A stretch of 64,000 bases of DNA from Neisseria lactamica (GCF_901482445.1 NZ_LR590477.1:2134890-2198889); one strand, 5' to 3'; shown: positions 16,573 to 27,759, counted from the stretch's first letter. Numbers and translations: made by a program. The notes: a model not told the origin generated them from the letters alone.

Positions 16573-17682
16573 ATGGCTGTTAAAAACCTTGTTGTTAAAG
16601 ACAATGCGTTAATCAATGCCAGCTACAATCTTGAACTGGTGGAGCAGAGGTTAATACTGTTGTCCATTATTGAGGCTAGGACTACGGGAAAGGGGATTAC
16701 CGCAAACGACAGGTTGACCATTACAGCCAGCAGTTACATGAATAATTTCCATACCAACCGCAATACGGCGTATAAGGCTTTGAAAGATGCCTGTAACAAC
16801 CTTTTTGAACGCCAATTCAGTTTTATCGAGAAAACACCAAAAGGGGAAAAGGTAGTACGGACAAGGTGGGTATCTCAGGTCGCCTATATTGAACAACAGG
16901 CAACGGTAGAGTTAGTTTTTGCACCAAATGTTGCCCCTTTGATTACGATGCTAGAAAAAAACTTCACAAGCTACGAGCTTGATCAGGTCTCATCGTTGAG
17001 CAGTAAATACGCGGTGCGGCTCTACGAAATTATTATTTCATGGCGTGCAGCCGGTAAGACACCGATGTTCAGTACAATGGAGTTGCGTGAACGTTTGGGT
17101 GTGATGCCTGACGAGTATCAAAAAATGGAGCTGTTCAAACGTAAGGTTTTGGATTTCGCCGTCAAGCAGATCAATGATAAAACGGATATTTCCATTACCT
17201 ACGAGCAGCATAAAGAAGGACGAAAAATTGTAGGTTTTACATTCTCAATCCTACATAAAATAGGGTCGAAAGACATCCCTCTTGAAAATCAATCGGAACT
17301 TTTTGCCGGAATGACTGATTTGGAAGCCGGAACGATACGGGTCAGGGCGGAAGCATATATCGCTTCGCTCATTGCAAAAGGTCAGAACGTGACTAAAGCC
17401 CATAGGCTGAATATTCTGAAAAAAGCCGTAGAGGAACGTTGGGGATTTGAAGATGCGGCTAAAGATAATGGGGTCAAAAATCCTGAAAACAAAAATGCAA
17501 AAGTCGGTTTAACCGAATGGGAAAAGATTTCTAATGGCACACGTTTTAAGGACAAGGATGGAACAATTTGGGTTAAAGATTCAGGTATGCTTAGGACTGA
17601 AGGGACAAACAGGTGGATAGCCGATTCTCAGATTGCCAGATTATTTCCTATGTTAACTGTGATGGTTGAGGAAGGTATTTAA
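16573..17682 (+). CDS. Plasmid-type replication initiator (Rep_3 / RepB family)
   Basis: 369 residues. The first domain, from NALINASYNLELVEQRLILL through SSKYAVRLYEIIISWRAAGK and ELRERLGV, is the double winged-helix of Rep_3 initiators (pfam01051) that bind iterons. The C-terminal 110 residues, after residue 250, look like an extra helical/beta tail (WEKISNGTRFKDKDGTIWVK). Such proteins open an iteron origin and recruit DnaB. The gene lies directly downstream of two iteron arrays, and iterons near the promoter would allow autorepression. No partition, mobilisation or copy-number genes are visible, and the locus is embedded between core genes, so it is an integrated or captured replicon. Confidence 0.85.
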   Translation: MAVKNLVVKDNALINASYNLELVEQRLILLSIIEARTTGKGITANDRLTITASSYMNNFHTNRNTAYKALKDACNNLFERQFSFIEKTPKGEKVVRTRWVSQVAYIEQQATVELVFAPNVAPLITMLEKNFTSYELDQVSSLSSKYAVRLYEIIISWRAAGKTPMFSTMELRERLGVMPDEYQKMELFKRKVLDFAVKQINDKTDISITYEQHKEGRKIVGFTFSILHKIGSKDIPLENQSELFAGMTDLEAGTIRVRAEAYIASLIAKGQNVTKAHRLNILKKAVEERWGFEDAAKDNGVKNPENKNAKVGLTEWEKISNGTRFKDKDGTIWVKDSGMLRTEGTNRWIADSQIARLFPMLTVMVEEGI

Positions 17683-17778
17683 CCCGGCAGCCCGCGTATC
17701 CTACCTGTTTTGCGGTACGGAAACCAATTGAACCTGCTTTACGCTACAATAGAAGATTGCAATTTTGGCGGATGTACC

Positions 17779-18264
17779 ATGAACGATTACACAGCCATGC
17801 CGTCTGAAGACGGAGGAATCGGCTCATTGTCGCTTCCGCCGCACTCAATGGAGGCGGAGCAGTCTGTTTTGGGCGGTTTGATGCTGGAAAATCCGGCATG
17901 GGACAGGATTGCCGATGTGGTTTCGGGAGAGGATTTTTACCGGCATGAACACCGCCTGATTTTCCGATCCATTGCCAAACTGATCAATGAGAGCCGTCCT
18001 GCCGATGTCATCACGGTTCAGGAAGATTTGCAGCGGAACGAAGAGCTGGAAGCAGCGTGGGGATTCGAATATCTGATTTCCCTGGCGCAAAATACTCCGT
18101 CTGCCGCCAACATCCGGCGCTATGCCGAAATCGTGCGCGAGCGTTCTATTATGCGCCAACTCGCCGAAGTGGGAACGGAAATTGACCGCAGCGCCATACC
18201 CAAAATATCGGCAGCGGAACGGGCGGTAGCTTGGAGTACGAAAAATTCAAGCAGTTTCTTTTGA
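17779..18264 (+). pseudogene. dnaB': Truncated dnaB (N-terminal domain of replicative helicase)
   Basis: The ATG at 17779 gives MNDYTAMPSEDGG, then LPPHSMEAEQSVLGGLMLEN and the RPADVITVQEDL segment, the N-terminal domain of hexameric DnaB. Identity breaks after about residue 150, where AERAVAWSTKNSSSFF replaces the linker. The RecA-like helicase domain, with Walker A, is missing. In another frame the 3' end reads SLEYEKFKQFLLNSIV before a stop, which looks like the tail of an unrelated gene and marks a recombination joint. A full dnaB must exist elsewhere. Confidence 0.8.
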
Positions 18265-18391
18265 ACTCTATTGTTTAATTTACAATTGGTTATCTTTATT
18301 TTCGTAGCCTGGCATAACTGCTAATCTACGTCAGCCTCTAAAAATTAATCTAATTTACGATTATAAAAATATTATTAAGAAAGCCCTTACT

Positions 18392-21300
18392 ATGAACCGC
18401 ACCCTGTACAAAGTTGTATTTAACAAACATCGAAACTGCATGATAGCCGTTGCTGAAAATGCCAAACGCGAGGACAAAAACACAGCCGACACCCAAGCTG
18501 TAGGTATGTTGCCAAATGATATTGCGGGCTTTGCGGGTTTTATCCATTCTATCTCTGTTATCTCATTCTCCCTTTCATTACTGCTCGGTTCTGCCCTTAT
18601 CCTGACTTCTTCTTCTGCTAATGCCCAAGGTATCGTTGCCGACAAATCCGCACCTGCACAGCAACAGCCTACCATCCTGCAAACAGGTAACGGCATACCG
18701 CAAGTCAATATTCAAACCCCTACTTCGGCAGGGGTTTCTGTTAATCAATATGCCCAGTTTGATGTGGGTAATCGCGGGGCGATTTTAAACAACAGCCGCA
18801 GCAACACCCAAACACAGCTAGGCGGTTGGATTCAAGGCAATCCTTGGTTGGCAAGGGGCGAAGCACGTGTGGTTGTAAACCAAATCAACAGCAGCCATTC
18901 TTCACAACTGAATGGCTATATTGAAGTGGGCGGACGACGTGCAGAAGTCGTTATTGCCAATCCGGCAGGGATTGCAGTCAATGGTGGTGGTTTTATCAAT
19001 GCTTCCCGTGCCACTTTGACGACAGGTGAGCCACAATATCAAATAGGCGCATTAACAGGCTTTCAGGTTCGTTCGGGTCATGTTGCGATCACGGGACAAG
19101 GTTTGGATGCCCGTGATACCGATTTCACGCAGATATTGAGCCATGCGGTTAAGATTGATGGGCCTGTGTGGGGTAAAGATGTGCGTGTGTCGGCAGGGAA
19201 AAATGATGTCTCAGCTGATGGCTCTATCCGGTCTTCACACTCCCCTGCTACGAATATAAATTCCGACAACTCACTGTATGCCATCGATACAGGGGCATTG
19301 GGCGGTATGTATGCCGGTAAGATCACCCTGATCAGCACTGATCGTGATGCATCCGTGCGCAATCAGGGGCAATGGTTTGCCTCAGCCGGCAATGTGGCAG
19401 TGAATGCTGAGGGTAAACTGGTCAACACGGGCATGATTGCAGCGACGGGAGAAAATCATGCGGTTTCACTTCATGCCCGCAATGTTCATAATAGCGGTAC
19501 GGTTGCCTCACAGGATGATGCCAATATTCACAGCCAGACGCTGGACAATTCAGGTACGGTCTTATCCTCAGGTCAATTGACTGTCCGTAATTTAGGCCGT
19601 CTGAAAAACCAAAACAACGGTACGATCCAGGCTGCCCGCTTAGATATGTCAACAGGTGGTTTGGATAACACAGGTAATATTACTCAAACAGGTTCACAAG
19701 CATTGGATTTGGTATCTGCCGGCAAATTCGATAACAGTGGCAAGATTGGTGTAAGTGACGTTCCACAGACCGGTTTGAATCCCAATCCATCAGTCATACC
19801 ACAGATTCCGAGTACTGCAACAGGTTCAGGCAGCAGCACTGTCTCGGTATCTAAGCCTGGTTCAAACAATCCCGTTTCACCTACAGCACCTGCAAAAAAC
19901 TACGCCGTAGGACGCATTCAAACAACAGGAGCATTTGACAATGCAGGATCAATCAATGCAGGTGGGCAAATTGACATTGCCGCCCAAAACGGTTTGGAAA
20001 ATTCGGGTAGTCTGAATGCGGCTAAACTACGAGTATCAGGCGATTCATTTAACAATACGGTAAAAGGCAAACTCCAGGCACACGATCTGGCTGTTAACAC
20101 TCAAACTGCTAAAAACAGCGGTCACTTATTAACTCTAACCGGCAAGATTGACAACCGTGAACTGCATAATGCCGGAGAAATTGCCGCCAACAATCTGACA
20201 CTCATTCATTCGGGCCGCTTGAGCAATGATAAAAAAGGCAATATTCGAGCTGCACATTTACAGCTTGATACCGCCGGTTTACATAATGCAGGTAACATTC
20301 TTGCCGATAGTGGAACCGTTACCACCAAGAATAATCTTCGCAATACAGGAAAAGTTTCTGTTGCACGACTGAATACCGAAGGTCAGGCTCTAGATAATAC
20401 GCACGGACATATAGAGGCTGAAACGGTTAACATCCAAAGTCAGCAACTGACTAACCAAAGCGGCCATATTACTGCTACCGAACAACTGACTATCGATAGT
20501 CGAAATGTAGACAACCAAAACGGCAAACTACTATCTGCAAACCAAGCACAATTAGCTGTTTCAGACGGCCTATACAACCAACATGGTGAAATTGCCACCA
20601 ACCGGCAGTTGTCTATTCACGATAAAAATCAAAACACTTTGGCGTTAAACAATGCGGACGGCACGATTCAATCTGCCGGTAATGTATCGCTACAAGCCAA
20701 ATCACTCGCCAACAATGGCACATTAACAGCCGGTAACAAACTGGATATTGCTTTGGCGGACGATTTCGTCGTAGAGCGCGACCTCACTGCAGGCAAACAA
20801 TTAAATCTAAGCATAAAAGGCCGTCTGAAAAATACCCATACCCTACAAGCAGGCCATACGCTCAAACTCAATGCCGGCAATATAGATAACCAAGTTACAG
20901 GCAAAATTATTGGCGGAGAACAAACGGACATCACATCCGAACAGCATGTAGACAACAGGGGCTTGATCAACAGCGACGGTTTGACCCACATCGGTGCAGG
21001 TCAAACCCTGACCAACACCGGGACAGGCAAAATCTATGGCAACCATATTGCCCTGGACGCGCAAATACTGCTTAACCGGGAAGAAACGACGGAAGGCAGT
21101 ACCAAAGCGGGGGCAATAGCTGCAAGGAAACGTTTGGATATTGGAGCGAAAGAGATTCATAACCAAGAAGGTGCCCTACTATCCAGCGAAGGTATTTTTG
21201 CCGTAGGTAATCGACTGGATGAACAACATCATGCGGCAGGCATGGCCGATACCTTTGTTAATGGCAGTGCCGGTTTGGAAGTACAAGGTGATGCATTGAT

Positions 21301-24300
21301 GTCTGTTCGGAATATGCAGAATATCAATAATCACTTTAAAACAGAGACATACTTAGCCAAAGCAGAAAAGCAAGTTCGTGACTACACCGTACTGGGGCAA
21401 AATACCTACTATCAGGCAGGAAAAGACGGTTTATTCGACAACTCGCAAGGACAAAAAGACCAAACTACTGCTACGTTCCATTTAAAAAATGGTTCTCGTA
21501 TTGAGGCCAACCAATGGCATGTCCGAGACTACCACATCGAGACTTATAAAGAACGCATCATCGAAAACCGGCCGGCACACATTACTGTGGGCGGTAATTT
21601 GACTGCCTCAGGTCAAAATTGGCTGAACAAAGACAGCCGGATTGTAGTGGGCGGGCGTATTATCACTGATGATTTAAACCAGAAAGAAATTACCAATCAA
21701 AGTACAACAGGCAAAGGTCGCACAGATGCTGTCGGCACACAGTGGGATTCAGTTACAAAAAAAGGATGGTACAGCGGCAGAAAAAGACAACGCCGTACTG
21801 AAAGAAACCATACTCCTTACCATGATACCCAACTATTTACCCACGACTTCGACACGCCTGTATCCGTCATCCAACAGAATGCCGCCTCCCCTTCCTTTCA
21901 ACCCGCTGCATCTGCAATCAAACTGATTGACGGAGTATCCACAGCAGCCGTCAATGGTCAGCGCATCCATACCGGTAATGTGGTCTCGTTAAATAACGCT
22001 ACTGTTACTCTGCCTAACAGCAGCCTCTATACCACCCATCCTGACAATAAAGGCTGGTTGATTGAAACCGATCCTCAATTTGCAGACTACCGCCGCTGGT
22101 TGGGCAGCGACTACATGTTGCAACAACTGGAATTGGACGCCAATCATCTACACAAACGGCTAGGCGACGGCTACTACGAACAAAAACTTGTTAATGAACA
22201 AATCCACCAGTTAACAGGCTACCGCCGACTCGACGGCTACAGGAGTGATGAAGAACAATTCAAAGCTCTGATGGACAACGGCCTTACTGCTGCCAAAACA
22301 TTCGGTCTCACCCCAGGTATCGCCTTGAGTTCAGAGCAAGTTGCCCGCTTAACTTCAGATATCGTTTGGATGGAAAATCAAACCGTCACACTGTCTGACG
22401 GTTCGACTCAAACCGTACTGGTTCCTAAAGTCTATGCCCTGGCGCGCAAAGGTGATCTCAATACCTCCGGTGGCCTGATTAGTGCCGAACAAGTCTTACT
22501 TAAACTGCAAAACGGCAACCTGACTAACAGCGGTACCATTGCGGGGCGGCAGGCCGTACTCATCCAGGCACGGAATATTAACAGCAACGGCAACATTCAA
22601 GCCGACCAAATCGGCTTAAAAGCTGAAAAAAGTATCAATATCGACGGCGGGCAGGTACAAGCAGGCAGACTGCTGACTGCCCAAGCGCAAAATATCAACC
22701 TTAACGGTACAACCCAAACTTCCGGTAATGAACGTAACGGCAATACCGCCATCGACCGTATGGCCGGCATTAACGTGGTCGGAAGCTATACTGAGCAAGT
22801 AGATAACAGAGCTTCAGACGGCATCCTATCCCTGCATGCCGGCAACGATATCAACCTCAATGCGGCCACCGTCTCTAACCAAGTTAAAGGCGGCACTACC
22901 CAAATTACCGCCGGCAATAATCTCAACCTCGGCACCATCCATACCGAACATCGCGAAGCCTATGGTGCATTAGATGACGAGAACCATCGCCATGTCCGCC
23001 AAAGTACCGAAGTCGGCAGCAGTATCCGCATGCAAAACGGCGCACTGCTTAGAGCCGGTAACAACTTAAAAATCCGCCAAGGCGAACTGGAGGCCGAAGA
23101 AGGCAAAACCGTCCTTGCCGCAGGACGTGATGTCACTATCAGCGAAGGACGCCAAATAACCGAACTGGATACCTCGGTAAGCGGGAAAAGCAAAGGCATC
23201 CTTTCCAGTACCAAAACACACGACCGCTACCGCTTCAGTCATGATGAAGCAGTCGGCAGCAACATCGGCGGCGGCAAAATGATTGTTGCAGCCGGGCAGG
23301 ATATCAATGTACGCGGCAGCAACCTTATTTCTGATAAGGGCACTGTCTTAAAAGCAGGTAGGGACATCCAGCTAGAAGCAGCTTCCAATCGCTATTTTGA
23401 TGCTGAAACACACGAATATAAAAAATCGGGTCTGAGCGGAGGCTTCCGCGACGGTGTTTTAAGTGTCGGATACACTAAAGCTTCCACAAAATCCAACCAA
23501 GACCAAACTGCAACCACCCTGACAAACTCCCAAGTCGGTAGTAAACAAGGTAATACCGTAGTTGTTGCCGAACGAACCCTAAACACCAAAGCTGCGATAC
23601 TGGCATCAGGTGGCGATATGCACCTACAGGGACGTGATGTTGCTTTAAATGCAGGGTACACGGAAACAAATAACAACAACGATATCGAACAAAAACAATC
23701 AGGTCTATCCATGGGCATAACCCTGAATCCCATTGATGCTGCCAAAGCTAATTACAAACGCAATATGCAAGGCAGTGGCTACAGCAATAGCATAGTGGGT
23801 AAGGCCTTGCAACGCGCCGATGCCGGAGCAAAGGCATCCACAGCAGCTTTTACTCCTATCGTCATCAACGGTGGTCGCCAAAAAACTACGGAAAATCGTC
23901 ATCAAGAAGATACGCAAGCAGTGGTAACGGCCGTTTCTGCGCAAGGCAACCTAAACATTGTTGCCGACGGCGGCAGTATCAGAAGTGAAGGGACAAAACT
24001 GGCTGCCGAACGCGATATCCTGCTTTCGGCAACAGAAAGTATAACGTTGGATGTTGCCCGCAACACCGCCGATCAACACGGTTCCCGTAAGCGCAGCGGT
24101 TTCAGCATAGATAACCGAGAATTGATTCCGGCGGGGACGTTTAATGACCGTAGCAATGCACAAGGCAATCTCGATAAAGCTACCGGCACACAATTGTCCG
24201 CGGGTGGCATCGCCACATTGCAAGCGAAAAAAGCGGATATCAACATCTTCGGTAGCAGCATTGCCGCGCAAGATGATGTTACCTTGTCTGCCGGCCGCAA

Positions 24301-26254
24301 TATCAATATCCGTTCCAGCCAAAACAATCAAACCCAATCAGAACGTCAAATCACCAGCGGCATCGGCACTGCGGTAATTTCCGATACCGAACACTTTGCC
24401 GGGTGGATGAAAAACCGGAAAGATAGTAACAGTAATCAAGTTGAACAGATTAAATCCCAAGTTGGGAGCTTGGGCGGCAACGTCAATATACAGGCTGGTG
24501 GCAACTATACCCAACAGGTTGCCAATGTGGTGGCCGCCAAAGACATCAATATTACAGCAAAAAGCGTTGAGATTCTGGCTGACCACAATCGCAACAACAG
24601 CCACCAATCCGAGCGCGACGTTAAAATTGGCACCTTTGCCAAGGTATCTTCTCCACTGATCGACCTGGTAAACGCTGCCGAAGGCGCGGTGAAGAGTAAA
24701 GCAGACGACCGCACGCAGGCGCTGCAAACACTGGCTGCAGGTGCACAAGCTTATTCTACCTACAATACCGCTACCAGCGGCGGTGCATTAGCCAAAGCAG
24801 AAGTAGGTTTCGGCTTTAAAACTGCCAACAGCAGCCAAGACCAAAGCCAAAACCATAGCCAAGCCAATGTTTTGAATGCCGGTGGTAACCTCAATATCCG
24901 TTCTACCGAAGGTAACATCCACCTTCAAAACACCCAAGCACAAGCGGCTGAAACCCTCCGCTTAGATTCAGCCAAAGATTTGATACTCGAATCTGGCCAA
25001 TCTTCCCAATCCGCCGATGGAAAAAATAGCAGCCTTGGTGCATCAGTGGGTGCAGGCGTCTCCGTAGGCGCGCAAACCGGTGTTTATGCTTATGGCGAAG
25101 TGGGTGGCAGCAAAGGTAAAAACCATTATCTTGCCCAAACACACGATCACACGACCCTCCAAGCTAATAAAATCGAATTGGCAAGCAAAGGTGATACCAC
25201 TCTCAAAGGGGCTGCAGCCACTGCCGGCCGCATTGATGCCGATGTAAAAGGCCGTCTGAACATCGAAAGTGTTCAAGACCATACCGAACAGGACAACAAA
25301 CAAACCGGCGCCGGCGTACGTGTACAAGTTTCCTTGGGCACCGCCTGGGAGGCTTCGGGCAACTTCAACCAAAGCAAAGCTTCAGGCAGCAGTGACAGTG
25401 CGGCTATCCAATCCGGACTTTTTGCAGGAGAAGGCGGCTACCACATCGAGGCCGACAGCATCCACCTAAAAGGCGGAGCCATTACCTCTACCGCGCCGAA
25501 GGAGCAAAATGAATTAACTGCCAAACGTCTTACTTTTGAAAATATTCAAAACCAAAGCAGTTATAGCGCATCCAATGTCAGCTTGAGCGGTAGTTACGGT
25601 AGCGACAGCCCCTCTGAAACCCCCGACAACGCCGACTTCCGTCAAACAAACTTAGGTAAGGCATTTGCACGCTCTGCAGGCAAAAATGGTACCGACTTCA
25701 ACCCCGGCTTGCCGCAATATGAAAAAGGCGGCGACAACAGCACCACCTATGCTACCCTGAGCGAAGGCCGTCTGAACATCGGCGGCAAAGAGACCACTAC
25801 GCAAGAACTGGGTATCAATAGTGACAGCAGTAACGCACACCGTGCTGTTGCGGCTCTGCCCGATTTAGCCAAGATTACTGAAAAGCAACAGATTATAGCT
25901 AAAGCAACTTCCGATATAGTATCCGCTGCGCACACTTTCAGCAGCAACCGCCAAAAAACCGCTGCAAAAAATAAAGCCAAAGCCGAATCGGAGTTCGAAG
26001 GTCGTCTGAAAGCCCAAAATGACGGCAGCTATGAAGCCTACGCCAAACTGGACGAAACCGAACGGCAAAAAATCCTAATCAACTACTCAGAAACCTATCG
26101 CAAAGCCGATGCCGAAGCCCAAAATTGGGGGTGGGAGGTAAACACAGCCGTGCCCTTAATGCCGGCATCACCCTCGCGACCGGTCTGCTTGGTGGTCAAA
26201 GCGGATTGCAAAGCGCAGTCAATGCCGCTGCGCCTTATGCCTCCGAAGCAATAG
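18392..26254 (+). CDS. tpsA: TpsA / CdiA-type two-partner secreted exoprotein (frame shifts near its 3' end)
   Basis: 2620 residues. An extended signal peptide (MNRTLYKVVFNKHR with a long hydrophobic stretch ending SSANAQG) precedes the TPS secretion domain (about 80-330) with the NPAGIAVNGGGFINAS motif, recognised by TpsB. Then come about 1,900 residues of filamentous haemagglutinin repeats (N-G-x-I-x-A, L-x-N-x-G-x-I) forming a beta-helix. Members of this class deliver C-terminal toxins to neighbours. The frame leaves the family sequence at residue about 2580 (QNWG then WEVNTAVP). The G-run at 26127-26131 has five G where cassette copies have six, so the toxin part lies in another frame. 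AG-type DUS occur inside (for example 19598, 20820, 25250). Confidence 0.9.
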   Translation: MNRTLYKVVFNKHRNCMIAVAENAKREDKNTADTQAVGMLPNDIAGFAGFIHSISVISFSLSLLLGSALILTSSSANAQGIVADKSAPAQQQPTILQTGNGIPQVNIQTPTSAGVSVNQYAQFDVGNRGAILNNSRSNTQTQLGGWIQGNPWLARGEARVVVNQINSSHSSQLNGYIEVGGRRAEVVIANPAGIAVNGGGFINASRATLTTGEPQYQIGALTGFQVRSGHVAITGQGLDARDTDFTQILSHAVKIDGPVWGKDVRVSAGKNDVSADGSIRSSHSPATNINSDNSLYAIDTGALGGMYAGKITLISTDRDASVRNQGQWFASAGNVAVNAEGKLVNTGMIAATGENHAVSLHARNVHNSGTVASQDDANIHSQTLDNSGTVLSSGQLTVRNLGRLKNQNNGTIQAARLDMSTGGLDNTGNITQTGSQALDLVSAGKFDNSGKIGVSDVPQTGLNPNPSVIPQIPSTATGSGSSTVSVSKPGSNNPVSPTAPAKNYAVGRIQTTGAFDNAGSINAGGQIDIAAQNGLENSGSLNAAKLRVSGDSFNNTVKGKLQAHDLAVNTQTAKNSGHLLTLTGKIDNRELHNAGEIAANNLTLIHSGRLSNDKKGNIRAAHLQLDTAGLHNAGNILADSGTVTTKNNLRNTGKVSVARLNTEGQALDNTHGHIEAETVNIQSQQLTNQSGHITATEQLTIDSRNVDNQNGKLLSANQAQLAVSDGLYNQHGEIATNRQLSIHDKNQNTLALNNADGTIQSAGNVSLQAKSLANNGTLTAGNKLDIALADDFVVERDLTAGKQLNLSIKGRLKNTHTLQAGHTLKLNAGNIDNQVTGKIIGGEQTDITSEQHVDNRGLINSDGLTHIGAGQTLTNTGTGKIYGNHIALDAQILLNREETTEGSTKAGAIAARKRLDIGAKEIHNQEGALLSSEGIFAVGNRLDEQHHAAGMADTFVNGSAGLEVQGDALMSVRNMQNINNHFKTETYLAKAEKQVRDYTVLGQNTYYQAGKDGLFDNSQGQKDQTTATFHLKNGSRIEANQWHVRDYHIETYKERIIENRPAHITVGGNLTASGQNWLNKDSRIVVGGRIITDDLNQKEITNQSTTGKGRTDAVGTQWDSVTKKGWYSGRKRQRRTERNHTPYHDTQLFTHDFDTPVSVIQQNAASPSFQPAASAIKLIDGVSTAAVNGQRIHTGNVVSLNNATVTLPNSSLYTTHPDNKGWLIETDPQFADYRRWLGSDYMLQQLELDANHLHKRLGDGYYEQKLVNEQIHQLTGYRRLDGYRSDEEQFKALMDNGLTAAKTFGLTPGIALSSEQVARLTSDIVWMENQTVTLSDGSTQTVLVPKVYALARKGDLNTSGGLISAEQVLLKLQNGNLTNSGTIAGRQAVLIQARNINSNGNIQADQIGLKAEKSINIDGGQVQAGRLLTAQAQNINLNGTTQTSGNERNGNTAIDRMAGINVVGSYTEQVDNRASDGILSLHAGNDINLNAATVSNQVKGGTTQITAGNNLNLGTIHTEHREAYGALDDENHRHVRQSTEVGSSIRMQNGALLRAGNNLKIRQGELEAEEGKTVLAAGRDVTISEGRQITELDTSVSGKSKGILSSTKTHDRYRFSHDEAVGSNIGGGKMIVAAGQDINVRGSNLISDKGTVLKAGRDIQLEAASNRYFDAETHEYKKSGLSGGFRDGVLSVGYTKASTKSNQDQTATTLTNSQVGSKQGNTVVVAERTLNTKAAILASGGDMHLQGRDVALNAGYTETNNNNDIEQKQSGLSMGITLNPIDAAKANYKRNMQGSGYSNSIVGKALQRADAGAKASTAAFTPIVINGGRQKTTENRHQEDTQAVVTAVSAQGNLNIVADGGSIRSEGTKLAAERDILLSATESITLDVARNTADQHGSRKRSGFSIDNRELIPAGTFNDRSNAQGNLDKATGTQLSAGGIATLQAKKADINIFGSSIAAQDDVTLSAGRNINIRSSQNNQTQSERQITSGIGTAVISDTEHFAGWMKNRKDSNSNQVEQIKSQVGSLGGNVNIQAGGNYTQQVANVVAAKDINITAKSVEILADHNRNNSHQSERDVKIGTFAKVSSPLIDLVNAAEGAVKSKADDRTQALQTLAAGAQAYSTYNTATSGGALAKAEVGFGFKTANSSQDQSQNHSQANVLNAGGNLNIRSTEGNIHLQNTQAQAAETLRLDSAKDLILESGQSSQSADGKNSSLGASVGAGVSVGAQTGVYAYGEVGGSKGKNHYLAQTHDHTTLQANKIELASKGDTTLKGAAATAGRIDADVKGRLNIESVQDHTEQDNKQTGAGVRVQVSLGTAWEASGNFNQSKASGSSDSAAIQSGLFAGEGGYHIEADSIHLKGGAITSTAPKEQNELTAKRLTFENIQNQSSYSASNVSLSGSYGSDSPSETPDNADFRQTNLGKAFARSAGKNGTDFNPGLPQYEKGGDNSTTYATLSEGRLNIGGKETTTQELGINSDSSNAHRAVAALPDLAKITEKQQIIAKATSDIVSAAHTFSSNRQKTAAKNKAKAESEFEGRLKAQNDGSYEAYAKLDETERQKILINYSETYRKADAEAQNWGWEVNTAVPLMPASPSRPVCLVVKADCKAQSMPLRLMPPKQ

Positions 26255-27759
26255 GCAGGACATTTGGACACGGTGAAAACAAAAACGAAACCGCCCAAGC
26301 CGTCGGACATTTCCTTTTAGGAGCAGCTATCGCCCGCGTCAACGGTGGTAATTTTGCTGCCGGCGGTTCGGCTGCGGTTGCAGCTGAAAAAGCAGCGGAA
26401 CATCTTGCCCAACGGTATAACGACGGTAAAACCGCAATCGATCCGCAAACAGGCGAGTTCAATGCCAACCTGCTGCCGGAACATATCAAAGAAGAAATCA
26501 AATCGAAGATCGGGGTGATTGCATCGCTGACGGGCGCGGCCGTGGGCGGCACGCCGGCAGAGGCGCAAACCGGAGGGGCGGTCGGGCAGAATGCGGTGGA
26601 AAACAACCTCTATCTGACATCGGAAGCCTTAAAACGGGATGAACAGACAGCCCGTAAAATTTATTCCGTCATAAAAGAGCAAGTCAAACATGAATGCAGT
26701 TCCACAGGAAGAATTACCGAATGTCGTCAAAATATAGGACGCATTATCGAATTTACCCAAGACCAACGCTTTGACAGTCGGTTTAAGGACTTAGAAAAAG
26801 AATCCTTATATTACCTAAATCAACATCCTGATTTAGTAGCCTCTTATTTGAAGGCTGAGTACGAAAAGCTGGATAGGGAAGACAAAAGTATCCTGCACCG
26901 CTACATCTCACCCGGGGCTGAAATCGTTTCGGGCAGTTTGGGTGTTGTTCTTTCAGGAGTAGCCGGAGGCGGATCTTGTGCCGAGACTTTCGGCTTAGGC
27001 TGTGCCGCCGCTTTGGTTGGTGTAACGTCTTCCTACGATCATGTCATTACTGGGGCGAAGAACTTCGGAAAAAAAGCCAGCGAACAACGACCGACGATTA
27101 CGGTTCAGACCTTGAAGCAGTTGGGGCTGTCGGAGCAGGCTGCGGAATATGTTCAGTTTTCTATAGATTTGTTCAGTGTGGGTAAATCAGGAGCCGGTAT
27201 GCCTAAGGCTAAGCCTGTGTCTGATGCAAAACCGAGATGGGAGGTTGATAGGAAGCTTAATAAATTGACAACTCGTGAGCAGGTGGAGAAAAATGTTCAG
27301 GAAACGAGAAGAAGGAGTCAGAGTAGTCAGTTTAAAGCCCATGCGCAACGAGAATGGGAAAATAAAACAGGGTTAGATTTTAATCATTTTATAGGTGGTG
27401 ATATCAATAAGAAAGGCACAGTAACAGGAGGGCATAGTCTAACCCGTGGTGATGTACGGGTGATACAACAAACCTCGGCACCTGATAAACATGGGGTTTA
27501 TCAAGCGACAGTGGAAATTAAAAAGCCTGATGGAAGTTGGGAGGTGAAAACGAAAAAAGGTGGGAAAGTGATGACCAAGCACACCATGTTCCCAAAAGAT
27601 TGGGATGAGGCTAGAATTAGGGCTGAAGTTACTTCGGCTTGGGAGAAAAGAAAGGAATTAGAAGGTCAAAAATGGAGAGGTACAAGTAAATCTGGTGTTG
27701 AAATAGAAGGATTTACGGAACCTAATCGAACAGCTTATCCACTTTATAATAGTAAATGA
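26125..27759 (+). pseudogene. tpsA': TpsA 3' part: pretoxin VENN domain and EndoU-type RNase tip, out of frame with tpsA
   Basis: Continues the tpsA protein in the +1 frame: GVGGKHSRALNAG, then GQNAVENNLYL (pretoxin VENN motif at 26596-26607), a linker shared with other cassettes (REQVEKNVQE), then a tip with HFIGGDINKKG...GGHS, which resembles the His-containing core of bacterial EndoU nucleases. EndoU toxins cleave RNA in target cells. It would be expressed if the G5 run regained one base or by recombination with a cassette. A TTG at 26125 is not a credible start. Confidence 0.75.
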
